NCBI GenBank assembly: GCA_041676625.1
Contig: JBAYRN010000010.1
Span: 1-64,000, forward strand
Reading direction: 5' to 3'
Length of the DNA: 64,000 nt
Source of the DNA: JAEXNA01 sp041676625
GTDB taxonomy: Bacteria > Vulcanimicrobiota > Xenobia > Xenobiales > JADMJV01
Part shown: positions 16,292-25,015 of the stretch, piece by piece
Layout of the letters: each line of letters opens with the position of its first letter
Numbering within the stretch: the stretch's first letter is position 1
Program-made: the position numbers and the translations under genes
Notes under the pieces: model-generated
Database searches by the model: none
Seen by the model: the letters and a program-made list of their open reading frames with translations, nothing else
Told to the model about the DNA's origin: nothing

Positions 16292-17733
16292 CGGACAAAG
16301 GTCAATCTAGGGATCTCCGCGGTTCTGGTGCCTCTCTGGTCATCCTCCCAGGACACCGTTTCGGTCCGCGATTCATCGAACTGAAGCTCGAATTCCGCGC
16401 CGTGCAGAGAAAAATAGGACACCAGTTCAGCCAGACCGTGCTCCAAAGGGTTTTCCTGCAACAGATTGGCCAGGGTGATCTGGGGGGAAGAATCGAGGGC
16501 CCGGCGCACGTGCGATCTCAGCTTTTCCCGGTCTACCACGATCTGGCTGAAGAGCAGTTCGGTGTCTAGCTCCTCTCGGGCCACCTCGATCTTTTGAGAG
16601 TCCAGATTGAGCTTAAGAGGTGGGCTGTAGAGGGGTCTTTCCATGGGGAGCTGGATGTCTGCGGCGAAGCTGTCCAGGTGAGCAAAGGCGCCTCGGGAAG
16701 GTGAGCTTTCTTTCAGGGCTACCGCGTGTTTCTCGATCTTCTTTAAGATCTCCACGATCCTGCGGTTTTCCAACCAGGCTTTGTCGTCTAAGAAGCGGCG
16801 CAGTTGCTGGGACAGGGTGGAGACAGTGCGCTGGGTGGTGTAGCCAGCTTCCAACCAGTCATAATGAATCTTACGGATCTTACGATCCGGATTCAGGCTG
16901 GAGACGGCCGGGATCTCCAGGACCGCTTCCAGCAGTTGGCTAAGCTCTTCCTGGCGTTGATGAGACATCAGAAAGCTCCAGAACGCTTTGAAGCTACGGC
17001 CCTGATCGGAGTCGGAGATGGAATCTCGTTCTCCCAGGATCTCTTCCAACAACTGGCCCTTGGTGCCGTCCCACTTAGCGATCTTTTCTCGACTGGCTCG
17101 ATCCAGGCCACGAAAGTTTTCCTGCACCTCTCTAAAGTCAGCGAGAAGCTCCCGGGCGGTGGTGGAGAGCTGCAAGAAGCGGTCCCGGACCGCCGTGTCG
17201 TCCAGCACCTCCAGATGTCCGGCTTCGATCCTTTCGATCTCAGCCTCGAGTTCACGAATTTTGGAATACAGCTCGGCGATACGAGCCTGGGAATCGGTTT
17301 CCGAGCCCTCCACGATCTGTCGCAACAGATTGAAAACCGTGAGGATTCTGGATTCGGTGGCTACGAACGGCTTCTGCACCAGCGACTGCAACCAACCCAC
17401 CACCTTTTCGGTAGCCGGGGTCAGATCGTAGTGGGCCTCATCTTCGCCGTCCGGGTAGAACTTTCGCAGCCATGATTTGTCGTCGCGAGACCAGTCGTCT
17501 AGATAGAAACGAGCCGGTTGGGGATACACCTCTTCCCCATGGATCAGTCGCAGTCGGTACAACTCGTCCTCCAGCGCGCCTTCCAGGGTGGAGGCCGGAA
17601 TCACCCGCAGGTTCGGCTCCAGAAATGCCTTGTTCAGAAAGCTAATGACCAGGGGAGCCAGATCGGCTCTCAGCAGACGCCAGGCCGGGTGGTTCTGACG
17701 TAAAGATTCAAGAGTGTCGTGGTCGAGGAGCAC
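16288..17733 (-). CDS. jetA: Wadjet system protein JetA (DUF3375, MukF-like)
   Basis: A 481-residue DUF3375 protein, the kleisin-like subunit related to MukF. It starts MLLDHDTLESLRQNHPAWRLL and contains YLDDWSRDDKSWLRKFY and a central coiled coil (about 165-215). DUF3375 as first gene defines Wadjet type I in the published scheme. It begins the jetABCD operon with a GTG start lacking an obvious Shine-Dalgarno sequence. The 122-nt gap to the divergent gene at 17856 contains a copy of the 11-bp-period direct repeat. Confidence 0.92.
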   Translation of the reverse strand: MLLDHDTLESLRQNHPAWRLLRADLAPLVISFLNKAFLEPNLRVIPASTLEGALEDELYRLRLIHGEEVYPQPARFYLDDWSRDDKSWLRKFYPDGEDEAHYDLTPATEKVVGWLQSLVQKPFVATESRILTVFNLLRQIVEGSETDSQARIAELYSKIRELEAEIERIEAGHLEVLDDTAVRDRFLQLSTTARELLADFREVQENFRGLDRASREKIAKWDGTKGQLLEEILGERDSISDSDQGRSFKAFWSFLMSHQRQEELSQLLEAVLEIPAVSSLNPDRKIRKIHYDWLEAGYTTQRTVSTLSQQLRRFLDDKAWLENRRIVEILKKIEKHAVALKESSPSRGAFAHLDSFAADIQLPMERPLYSPPLKLNLDSQKIEVAREELDTELLFSQIVVDREKLRSHVRRALDSSPQITLANLLQENPLEHGLAELVSYFSLHGAEFELQFDESRTETVSWEDDQRGTRTAEIPRLTFVR

Positions 17734-17806
17734 CGCGAGAAATTGGGTGAACCGGGTAGGAGGTCCTCTTTAGCCCTTGCTGCTAGGGTTAAAGGTTCGT
17801 CAAACG

Positions 17807-17823
17807 TTTACAGCCCGGCAACG
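17807..17823 (+). promoter_or_regulatory. Copy of the 11-bp-period direct repeat
   Basis: TTTACA at 17807 and GCAACG at 17818, preceded by G as at most other sites. It lies between the Wadjet operon (minus strand) and the orphan gene at 17856 (plus strand), 33 nt before that ATG. Confidence 0.35.
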
Positions 17824-17855
17824 GATCTAGCTTTTGAACTCGCTATCATAACTCT

Positions 17856-18290
17856 ATGATCGATCGACTTCCCTCATGGTCGCGCCCCACCCTGGAAGCT
17901 TTGGTGAATCGCGCCGAGATACCGGCGACAGAATCTCACCCCATCGGTGACGATGAGGCCGGCCAACTGCGCACCATGGCATGGATCGTGGATACCTACA
18001 TTCGCTACGATGAGAACCCCGCCATCGATCACGCTATGAACCAGCCGGGCAGAGTGCTCCTGGAAAAGTCGGAACTCCACTACGAAACGAGCGAGGATTT
18101 CGTGAACGCGGCCATGCTGGGTCAGGACAAGCAAGGACGACCCGTGGCCTTCGTCATGAACCGGAGCGGCGCGGAACTGGAAGGATACAGCGTACAAAAT
18201 TTGGACGAGGTCCTTTACCTGCAAGGAGGGTTGCTCACTCCGGAAGGTGATGGATTCTATCGGTCTGGGGCGGTTGAAGCAGGGCGCTGA
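17856..18290 (+). CDS. Hypothetical protein (144 aa)
   Basis: A soluble acidic protein of 144 residues without signal peptide or membrane segment and of no recognised family. It contains a mixed alpha/beta-looking C-terminal half (GQDKQGRPVAFVMNRSGAEL, YSVQNLDEVLYLQGG). It is transcribed away from the Wadjet operon and follows a direct-repeat site, so it could share that divergent control region. A role as a Wadjet accessory gene has no support beyond position. Confidence 0.6.
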   Translation: MIDRLPSWSRPTLEALVNRAEIPATESHPIGDDEAGQLRTMAWIVDTYIRYDENPAIDHAMNQPGRVLLEKSELHYETSEDFVNAAMLGQDKQGRPVAFVMNRSGAELEGYSVQNLDEVLYLQGGLLTPEGDGFYRSGAVEAGR

Positions 18291-18390
18291 CCGCGGTGAG
18301 AAGACTTAGCGGAAAGAACCTTTATATTTTGCTCTGGCCCAGGATTCGCAGCAGGAAACAACTGTCCAGCTTTACAGTGCCAACTCACCG

Positions 18391-18618
18391 TTGTCGGAGG
18401 AGGAACGCCTTAGGCTGGAGGCGCAGGCAGAGTTTGGTAAGTCATTACTTTCAAGTTATGAGAAGATCGTCGAGAGTCAATCTCGGCTTCTAGCCGTGGC
18501 AGAGCAACAAGGCTTTGAGCTGGACCCGATATGGGATCCGGTCAAGCAACAAAAGTTGTTGGAGTCTTATCGAGCACTGACCAGGATGGCCGAGCGGCTA
18601 TTGGAGCGAAGAATTTAA
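18391..18618 (+). CDS. Hypothetical small helical protein (75 aa)
   Basis: A TTG start is preceded by the in-frame TAG at 18307, so no ATG start is available. The product is Glu/Arg/Leu-rich and probably one long helical hairpin (LRLEAQAEFGKSLLSSYEKI, LLESYRALTRMAERLLE). No family is recognised. The start codon has no good Shine-Dalgarno sequence and the gene ends 20 nt before the HNH-associated repeat begins, so it may be a remnant. Confidence 0.35.
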   Translation: MSEEERLRLEAQAEFGKSLLSSYEKIVESQSRLLAVAEQQGFELDPIWDPVKQQKLLESYRALTRMAERLLERRI

Positions 18619-18638
18619 GACAACATGTTGAGTTAAAG

Positions 18639-19246
18639 TTTCTCCCCAGGCCAGCAGACCCGAGGATCCAGGCTCTCGCCTTCAAACACCTCTTCAGGAG
18701 CCACTCAAAGCCTCTCTGCAGCACCCCTTCAATCTTTTAGAAGTTTCTGTCATCCGCCTCTTTTTGAATCCTTTAGATCATCTCTAAAAAATCGCTCAAA
18801 CGGCTTGGTTATGCGGTTTATTTGCTGTCTATTTTTTGACCAAGATAACCCGTGTGGGTTAAAATAGGGTATGAAATCTCACATCACAAACCCTGCCTAT
18901 TTCCGTCTGGACATGCTGCTCACTCTGGGAGTGTCGCAGGTTCATGAGTTTGCCCGCAGAGCTACCGCCACTCTGACCACTTATCGCCTGATCCTGGGGC
19001 GCTGCCTTCTGGCCATGCGGGAGTCGAAAGGGTTCAAGAAGTTCGGCTGCTCTTCGGAGATCCACTACGCCACCGCAAAATTAGGAATGAACAAGAGGGC
19101 GGCGCGGGAGTGTCGCCGGGTGGCCCGGAGTCTGCTCCATTTACCCAAACTAACACGGGCTGCCGAAAACGGCCTGATCGACTGGAGCATGTTGCGGGAG
19201 ATCGTTCGTAAGGCCGTCGTTGAGACCGAAGACTACTGGTTAAAGA
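18639..19246 (+). repeat. 608-bp dispersed repeat, copy 1 (HNH-associated)
   Basis: This segment is closely similar over its whole length to the reverse complement of 50981-51588, also 608 bp. It comprises about 230 bp of non-coding leader (starting TTTCTCCCCAGGCCAGCAGA) and the first 375 or so bp of an HNH-family gene. Conservation of the leader as well as the coding part, with the two boundaries equal in length, indicates a duplicated unit and not merely a shared protein domain. Confidence 0.85.
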
Positions 19247-20180
19247 GCTCGACTGCGACCAGATTCAAAAGTTAGTGAGTCAGACCCCCAAAGGTGGCGT
19301 ACCCGGTGATGTGTTCGAAGAGTTGGAGCAGCCGACCAGCGAACTGCGCTGCAAGCTTTCCGAGGAAGTGCTGGCCATGCTGGACCACGCCCGACGACTC
19401 CACTCCGCAGAGCAGGGCGAAGCGGTAACCACCGCCCAGGTCTTGGAATTTGCGCTGGTCTCCTACATCTCCAATCTGCCGGTGGATCAGGATTCGCTGG
19501 ATAAAGTGCGACAGGAGATGGATAAGGACTTACAAGCAGAAAAAACAAGAGAAATTCCGCTGGTGGCGGCCGCTCGCGAGATGGCCGTGGAGATGGGTCT
19601 TCTGGTTGACCCCGATGCCGATGAAACGACCCATCCGGGCCAAAATCAACCCGCAGAGGACTGCGCGGAAGCTCTCGCTCAGGCCCTCGGTACCGAGCCC
19701 AGCCCGGAAGTGGTGCAAGAGACGAAAGAGGCACTCGCCCAAAACACCCGCAGGGGCCATTTTGATGCCACCAGTCTGGAACTATCCAGGGTCGTTGGGC
19801 CTGTCCTGGTCGAAGCACTGCAGCGGCACCAACCTCCGGCCATCTCCAACAAACGCATCTGTTTCAGCCCCCAGAACCGCCACACCACCAAAGCCCAAAA
19901 GCGAGAACTGCTGCGCCGAGACGGCTGGACCTGTAGCACGCCGGGTTGCTGTCATAAGCTCTACTTACACCTACATCACCTGGTACCGCACTCCCAGAAC
20001 GGCCCCACCATTGACCGACATTTGGTCGGGCTGTGCTCGAGCTGCCATCGAAACGTACACGATGGCTCGCTTCGCATCTTCCTCCGGCCAGACGGCAAAC
20101 TGCACTTCACTGACGCCGAGGGAAACTCGGTCGCCGAGGCAATCGCTGAGCTCGAGATCATTGCTGAGGAGCAAGCCTGA
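18871..20180 (+). pseudogene. HNH endonuclease (DUF222-like arrangement), broken by one frameshift
   Basis: Two adjacent frames form one protein of about 436 residues. Frame one (18871-19275) gives the helical N-terminal domain from MKSHITNPAYFRLDML to EDYWLK. The second frame continues it from about 19242 as KELDCDQIQKLVSQTPKG and carries the C-terminal HNH domain: CSTPGCCHKLYLHLHHLVPH, then GLCSSCHRNVHDG, with two zinc CxxC-like pairs and the His-His nuclease centre. A one-base loss in TTAAAGAG near 19243-19247 explains the shift. The spot has no canonical slippery heptamer, so I treat it as a mutation. The C-terminal frame could still be translated from GTG 19275. Confidence 0.75.
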
Positions 20181-20297
20181 TATCAACCACTTTCTAGATT
20201 CATCAGCAACTCCAGCGGTGCACACCCCCTAAACCATCTGATAAGCGTCGCAGGGAACCAAAGCTGTAACATTTTGTTTTCATTCGCTTGAGGGAGT

Positions 20298-20327
20298 TTG
20301 CAATTCCGATGACGCGCCTCTGATACT
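20298..20327 (+). promoter_or_regulatory. Sigma70-like promoter (TTGCAA-18-GATACT)
   Basis: TTGCAA at 20298-20303 and GATACT at 20322-20327 with an 18-bp spacer. No coding sequence follows; the predicted transcript would start near 20334 and run straight into the terminator at 20369-20393. Confidence 0.4.
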
Positions 20328-20333
20328 CTTTAG

Positions 20334-20394
20334 TTGTTGAAGACAACAAATGCTCACTCACTCGATAGGGCCCCTCGCGGGGCCTCTTTTTGTT
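20334..20394 (+). ncRNA. Candidate small RNA (about 60 nt)
   Basis: A promoter-like element, a small hairpin (GTTGT-TGAAG-ACAAC, 20333-20347), an unpaired stretch rich in CTCACTCACTC, and an intrinsic terminator follow each other within 100 nt with no open reading frame. The 3' end abuts the stop codon of the convergent response-regulator gene, so the RNA would also be antisense to that mRNA's end. Detection by sequence alone is weak. Confidence 0.3.
20369..20393 (+). terminator. Rho-independent terminator
   Basis: GGCCCC-TCGC-GGGGCC stem-loop followed by TCTTTTTGTTT on the plus strand. It ends transcription coming from the HNH region or the candidate small RNA, just short of the convergent regulator gene. 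Confidence 0.8.
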
Positions 20395-22679
20395 TACAGG
20401 GCCAACTTCGCTTTATGGAAAGCCCGTAGTAGTTCGGTGGAGGGCTCCAGTCCGAGTTCTTCCTTCAGATTTTTCTCGGCCACCTCGAATTGGCGCATGG
20501 CCAGTTCGTTTCGGCCGTGGGCGTGATGGGACTCCATGGCCAGCAGGTGCGCCCGCTGGTTGCAGGGATCTAGGGAGAGCATCTTTTCGGCCATTTCCAC
20601 CGCCTCCGGGAACAGGCTCAGGGTGTAGCAGCAGTGACCGAGGCTGTCGTAGAGTTCAGCCGCTGTTCGCTCTAGTTCTCGTCGCTTTTCCAGAGCCCAC
20701 TCCATGGGGCAGTCTTCCAGATAAGGACCCTTGAGAAGAGAGGCCGCCTCCCGCAGAAATTGGTAAGCTTTGCTTCGGTCTGAGGACTCCAGAGCCGCTT
20801 TGCCCTTTCCGTGCAGCGATTCGAAGTGATCGAGATCGTGCCACCACTCCAACTCCTCGTTGATCATAACCGTATCGTGGCGCCGCACGATGGGCTCCAC
20901 GGTCTCGGGAAAGCCGGCCTCCAGGAGTGCCTTACGGGCATCGGAGAGCACCTGGGAGAGGTTCTTTCGACCGTTTTTTGGAGCTACCCCGGGCCAGAAC
21001 TGTTCCACCAGAGTCTCCTGCAGGACCGGCCGCCCCTGGCGGCTGACCAGGTTGGCCAGCAAAAACCGGCTCCGGTAGGTCCGCCAGTAGACCTCGGGGA
21101 TTCGCTCGGCCCCCAGCCACAACTCGAAGGAACCCAGAGAATAGAATCGCAGAGTCGGTAGTTTGGAGCGTTGCTCTCGGGAGAGCAGAGCATCGGCTTT
21201 TCGCTGGATGGTCGGCCACTCTTTACGGGTCGCCAGGATCTCCAGCAGACGTTGGTAACCGCTCAGGTTCCATTCCGAGAGCCGGACCAGAAAGTCGCCG
21301 ACGAAAGACTCGTCGGGATGAGATAGGATCAACCGGGAGACTTGCCGAGGGGCCTCCAAGCACAGTCGGGCCAGTATTTCTCGGGCCTTCTTCTCGCTCT
21401 CTCCGCCCGGCCGGTAGCCGAGAAGCCGGGGAAGAAACCAGGTGTGGTATCGCAATAGAAACCGATCGACCTCCAGTTGTTCCGGAGGCGGGACCTCCTC
21501 TCCGCTGATGGCCAGGGCCAGTTCGCTCACAGCTCTGGCCTGAGAGAGCTTGAGGCGCTCCAACAAGGGCATGGTTCGGGTTAGAAGTTTCGCCCCGTCC
21601 TTTAGGCCGATGCTGAGAGACGCCAGGCCCGCCTCCAGACTCAGCTCGGCGGCAGCCTGGGGGCCCAGATTTCCCACCATGGATAGAGAATCCCGCAACA
21701 ACTCCCGGGCTCCCGGGGCGTCGCCCTCTCGATGACGCAGCAGGCAAAGCTCCACCATGGCAAGCCCTTTCTCCAGACTCTCCCGCTCGAATGCGGCCGC
21801 TTCGTTCAGGGCCTTGCGGGCAGCTTCCAGGCGACCTGAGGCCAGAAGGGTGCGAGCCAGGGCCAGCAGGCTCCCTGGAGAGCCGGAGGAGCCTCCGCCG
21901 GGCTCTTCGGCGTTGGCGGCCAGCTTGCTCGACAACTCTTGATCTCCGGCGCTGCGATGGGCCAGTACCGCCAGACCCAGCAAGGAGCGGTCCGGTTCTT
22001 CTTGATGGTTCTTCACGGCCTCGGCTCCGGCGGCCAGTCCCGGTGGCAAAACTTCTTCCGAGGAGGGAAAATGAGTAAGCTCCCCCTGTTCGTGGGCCTC
22101 ATTTAAAAAGAGATAGAGCAGACTGCACTTGAGTTGCCGCACCGCGGCCGGCGAGTGGCCGGCCCCCAGGGCCGCTTCTTCCATCTTATGGGCCGCTCCC
22201 AGTCGATCCGTTTGGGACAACTGGTCGAGGGAACCCAGGCACAACTCCAACGACCACAGCATCAAGTCCAGAGCGCTCTGCTCCTTTTGATCCAGGGCTC
22301 TTCTCTGGCGGGCGACGCGGGCCAACCGGGCGGTACTCTCCAGCAGTTGCGCCATGGAAAACGGCTTCTTCAAATAGTCGCCCACTCCCAGGCGCAAGGC
22401 ACGGATGGTGTCCTGCTCGGTGGCGTATCCGGTGATCACGATACTCAACAGTTCCGGGTTCTGGGCCTTGATGTCGGAAAGTACCTCCAACCCGTCCATT
22501 CCCGGTAGCTTCACGTCGAAGATGGCAAGTTCGAAGGGAGGGCCGGAAAATTTCTCCAGTGCTTCTTCGCCGTTACCGGCGCTCACGACCGCATACCCGG
22601 ACTCTTCCAGCAACTCGAAGATCGCCTCTCTCAAGTCCTCATCATCCTCTAACAAGAGGACCCTGATCGGTGTGTTCAA
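20394..22679 (-). CDS. Response regulator with SARP-type (OmpR-like wHTH + BTAD) output
   Basis: A 761-residue protein. Residues 5-120 are a receiver domain: acidic pocket E11-D12-D13, phosphoacceptor D55 in FDVKLPGMDG, and the K of DYLKKPF. The long middle (about 140-500) is helical and TPR-like. From about 510 (LRFYSLGSFELWLG) there is an OmpR-like winged helix, then a bacterial transcriptional activator domain (WHDLDHFESL through KEELGLEPSTELLRAFH). This combination is that of SARP regulators, known to bind direct repeats with 11-bp period. It overlaps its kinase by 4 nt. A paralogue is at 53659-56001. Confidence 0.92.
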   Translation of the reverse strand: MNTPIRVLLLEDDEDLREAIFELLEESGYAVVSAGNGEEALEKFSGPPFELAIFDVKLPGMDGLEVLSDIKAQNPELLSIVITGYATEQDTIRALRLGVGDYLKKPFSMAQLLESTARLARVARQRRALDQKEQSALDLMLWSLELCLGSLDQLSQTDRLGAAHKMEEAALGAGHSPAAVRQLKCSLLYLFLNEAHEQGELTHFPSSEEVLPPGLAAGAEAVKNHQEEPDRSLLGLAVLAHRSAGDQELSSKLAANAEEPGGGSSGSPGSLLALARTLLASGRLEAARKALNEAAAFERESLEKGLAMVELCLLRHREGDAPGARELLRDSLSMVGNLGPQAAAELSLEAGLASLSIGLKDGAKLLTRTMPLLERLKLSQARAVSELALAISGEEVPPPEQLEVDRFLLRYHTWFLPRLLGYRPGGESEKKAREILARLCLEAPRQVSRLILSHPDESFVGDFLVRLSEWNLSGYQRLLEILATRKEWPTIQRKADALLSREQRSKLPTLRFYSLGSFELWLGAERIPEVYWRTYRSRFLLANLVSRQGRPVLQETLVEQFWPGVAPKNGRKNLSQVLSDARKALLEAGFPETVEPIVRRHDTVMINEELEWWHDLDHFESLHGKGKAALESSDRSKAYQFLREAASLLKGPYLEDCPMEWALEKRRELERTAAELYDSLGHCCYTLSLFPEAVEMAEKMLSLDPCNQRAHLLAMESHHAHGRNELAMRQFEVAEKNLKEELGLEPSTELLRAFHKAKLAL

Positions 22680-24361
22680 TTCCTACCCTCCTTAGGCAAT
22701 CGGACCGTGAAGGCAGCTCCCCCCAGGGCCGGAGAGGCACCAACTTCCACGCGTCCGCCAAACCGGGTGGCCACTTCCTGGACCAGGTGCAAACCCAGTC
22801 CGGTCCCCCGGCCACTCCCTTTGGTGGTGAAAAAAGACTCGAAGATCCGAGATTCCAACTCTTTAGCTACTCCCGGACCGCTGTCCTCAACTCGTAGCAC
22901 CACTTCAGAGTCGCTCTCCTGCAGGCTCACCGAGACCTTGCGCTCTCCGTCGTGCTCGACGGCTTCTGAAGCATTTAAGAGCAGGTTCGATAGCATCTCG
23001 TAGAAGTCGTGCTCCACCCCATACAACTCGGCGGTGCTTTGTACCTGCGCATCGAGTTGCACACGGTGTCGCTTGAATCGGTGGTCGAGAAGCTCCAGGC
23101 AGTCGTTGAGGATACCCTGGGGCTGAAAGCGCGAAGGGGGCTGGGAGCCGGAGGGTTTGGAGTAGTAGAGCAGCCGCTCCACGCTACGCCCGGCCTTTTC
23201 CACCGCCTTCAGGGCTCGTTCGAGCTTCGGACGGGCCTTTTCCGGGTCGCCGCTCAGCGAGGTCAAGGCGGACTCCACCGACAGTTTGATGGCTCCCAGA
23301 GGAGTATTGACCTCGTGGGCCATCCCGGCCGCCAGGCGCCCCACCGCGGCCAACTGGTTCTGGGAGACCAGTTGGGCCTGGGAGCGCTTCAGTCGCTCCA
23401 TGGCCTCTACGATTTGGGAATGGAGCTTAGCGTTTTGCAGGTTGACCGCCAGCAGTCGGACCAGGACCTGGGCCCCCCGGTTTTGATCCGGGTCGCCGGT
23501 TTTTTCGAGCAGGAGAAACCCCAGGGAATCGCCCAGAGGATAGGAAAGCACATTTTCGGTCGAGGCCGGGGGAGCCTCCACGTACTTGTATCTGGAAAAT
23601 CCCAGGGCACCCAGATACTTACCGGCGATCCTTCGCAGCTCGGGTGCTGCCAGGGTAGAGGCCAATTCGTTGGAAGCGCGCAGCAAGGTTTCCGACTGGG
23701 TGAGTTTTTTCTTGCTTTCGTGTAGAGCCTCAGAACCTTTCCGGATACGCTCTCGGGAGCGATTCAAGGCCCCCCGCATCTGGCGGAAAAGGCTCAAGTT
23801 TTTGTCCCCCGCCTTGGACAGCCCCACGGCCACCGGCACCAGCAGGATCAGAAGCAGCGGCTCGTACTGCACCAGAGCCAGCGCCGCCACGGCCAGCCCC
23901 GGACCCCCCAGTTCGGTGAAGAACGAGGTCTTGAGCCCCGGGTCTTCGGGCTGGAAGGTCAGGGTGAGAAAGAGAAAGAGCTGGGTAGCCCCAAAGAGGG
24001 TGATCGGGGTGGCCGGGAACTGACTGCAGAGCAAAGCCGTGAGGGCCAGGGGAGCGGCACAAATTCCGGTGTCCTGGCCCCAACCTCGGCCCGTGCTCAA
24101 AAGTAAGGTGCCCAGGAGATAGGCGCCGATGGTCCAGCAGCCTGTCCCCGGAGAGAGCAACGCCCCGGCCAGTGCGAGACCTTGCGAAGAACGGCTCAGG
24201 ATCAACCGGTCCGGAGTGGAAAGCAGCCAGAGGTCGGTGATGAGGACCGCGGCCATGAGACAAAAGGTGGGCACCGAAAGTGCATCGGCGATATGCCCCA
24301 GTTTCGCACTGACTGCAAGCAAAACGCTGAGCGCCGCCCAGCCGGTGAGAGACCTGACCAT
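22676..24361 (-). CDS. Membrane sensor histidine kinase
   Basis: A 561-residue protein. The first 170 residues or so form 5-6 hydrophobic helices with very short loops, like an intramembrane sensor; a coiled coil and GAF-like segment (about 200-320) follow. H349 in AGMAHEVNTPLG is the phosphorylated histidine. N, G1 and G2 boxes are in the C-terminal ATPase (LLLNASEAVEHD, VEDSGPGV, SGRGTGLGLHLVQEV). It is first gene of the kinase-regulator operon and divergent from the pseudopilin operon starting at 24474; a TTTACA-N5-TTAACA site lies between. Confidence 0.93.
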   Translation of the reverse strand: MVRSLTGWAALSVLLAVSAKLGHIADALSVPTFCLMAAVLITDLWLLSTPDRLILSRSSQGLALAGALLSPGTGCWTIGAYLLGTLLLSTGRGWGQDTGICAAPLALTALLCSQFPATPITLFGATQLFLFLTLTFQPEDPGLKTSFFTELGGPGLAVAALALVQYEPLLLILLVPVAVGLSKAGDKNLSLFRQMRGALNRSRERIRKGSEALHESKKKLTQSETLLRASNELASTLAAPELRRIAGKYLGALGFSRYKYVEAPPASTENVLSYPLGDSLGFLLLEKTGDPDQNRGAQVLVRLLAVNLQNAKLHSQIVEAMERLKRSQAQLVSQNQLAAVGRLAAGMAHEVNTPLGAIKLSVESALTSLSGDPEKARPKLERALKAVEKAGRSVERLLYYSKPSGSQPPSRFQPQGILNDCLELLDHRFKRHRVQLDAQVQSTAELYGVEHDFYEMLSNLLLNASEAVEHDGERKVSVSLQESDSEVVLRVEDSGPGVAKELESRIFESFFTTKGSGRGTGLGLHLVQEVATRFGGRVEVGASPALGGAAFTVRLPKEGRN

Positions 24362-24404
24362 GCTGCTTGCTTCCTCGGCACCTGCCTACCAGTCCTCTCG
24401 AAGG

Positions 24405-24421
24405 TTTACAATCTCTTAACA
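24405..24421 (+). promoter_or_regulatory. Direct repeat TTTACA-N5-TTAACA between TCS and pseudopilin operon
   Basis: TTTACA at 24405 and TTAACA at 24416, 11 bp apart and preceded by G. It lies in the 112-nt gap between the divergent histidine kinase and the first gene of the pseudopilin operon, 52 nt before the latter's ATG. Position fits control of both operons by the adjacent SARP-type regulator (inference). Confidence 0.55.
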
Positions 24422-24473
24422 TCTCCGGGTCAGGGATGCATTTCCGGAGATGGCCCCGGGCTAAGCTGGAGCT

Positions 24474-25007
24474 ATGATACTCGGAGCCAACGCCGTTATA
24501 CGTAAACAAGGTCTCAGCGCCCTGGAGCAAGTCGAAGGGATCGGTTGCCCGTTTCCCCGGCAGTCGGCGCAGAAAAGCTCGCCGCTCTCGAGTACCAATC
24601 TCATCGAAAACGGAGAAGAGCTTTCCCAGGTCGATATCCTGCAAGAGTTTCTTGGTCTGAAGGCGCAACTGGAGGAGCAGAAGGCGCTCGTATATTCCGC
24701 CGAGACCGAGGGAACCCTGAAGATTGAAAGGGCCCAACCCGACCGGGTGGTGGGGCCCGGCATCGTGATCAAGGGACGCCTTGGGCGCAAGGTTCTCAAT
24801 CTCGGTTCCGGTAGTCGAAGGACCGTCCTCAGCCTGGATGAGCAAGGGCGCTTCGTGGCCGATCTCGGTTCAATGAAGATGGAGCTTCTGGAGAACGGAA
24901 ACGGAACTTATATCACTCTCCACCAGCCCAGGGAGAGCATGTTCTATCACCTGGGTTCGTCCGGCGATGTGAGCTTTGACCGGAAGTCGAAACACGAGAT
25001 TGCTTGA
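24474..25007 (+). CDS. Hypothetical protein, first gene of pseudopilin operon (177 aa)
   Basis: A soluble protein without signal peptide. A Ser/Gln-rich N-terminus and a short coiled region (about 50-72) precede a beta-rich C-terminal half (IVIKGRLGRKVLNLGSGSRR, FVADLGSMKMELLENGNGTY). No family is recognised. TGGAG lies 5 nt before the ATG. The stop overlaps the upstream-most possible start of the next gene. It is the first product behind the direct-repeat site and probably belongs to the pilus-like system by position. Confidence 0.65.
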   Translation: MILGANAVIRKQGLSALEQVEGIGCPFPRQSAQKSSPLSSTNLIENGEELSQVDILQEFLGLKAQLEEQKALVYSAETEGTLKIERAQPDRVVGPGIVIKGRLGRKVLNLGSGSRRTVLSLDEQGRFVADLGSMKMELLENGNGTYITLHQPRESMFYHLGSSGDVSFDRKSKHEIA

Positions 25008-25015
25008 AGGCTGAC

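Noticed and set aside
19236..19280. Programmed -1 frameshift in the HNH gene
   Set aside because: GGTTAAAG is not an X-XXY-YYZ slippery heptamer and no stable downstream structure was evident; a mutation is simpler.
20391..20397. GTTTACA at the end of the regulator gene as another operator copy
   Set aside because: It lies at the stop codon of a gene and has no second hexamer at 11-bp distance.
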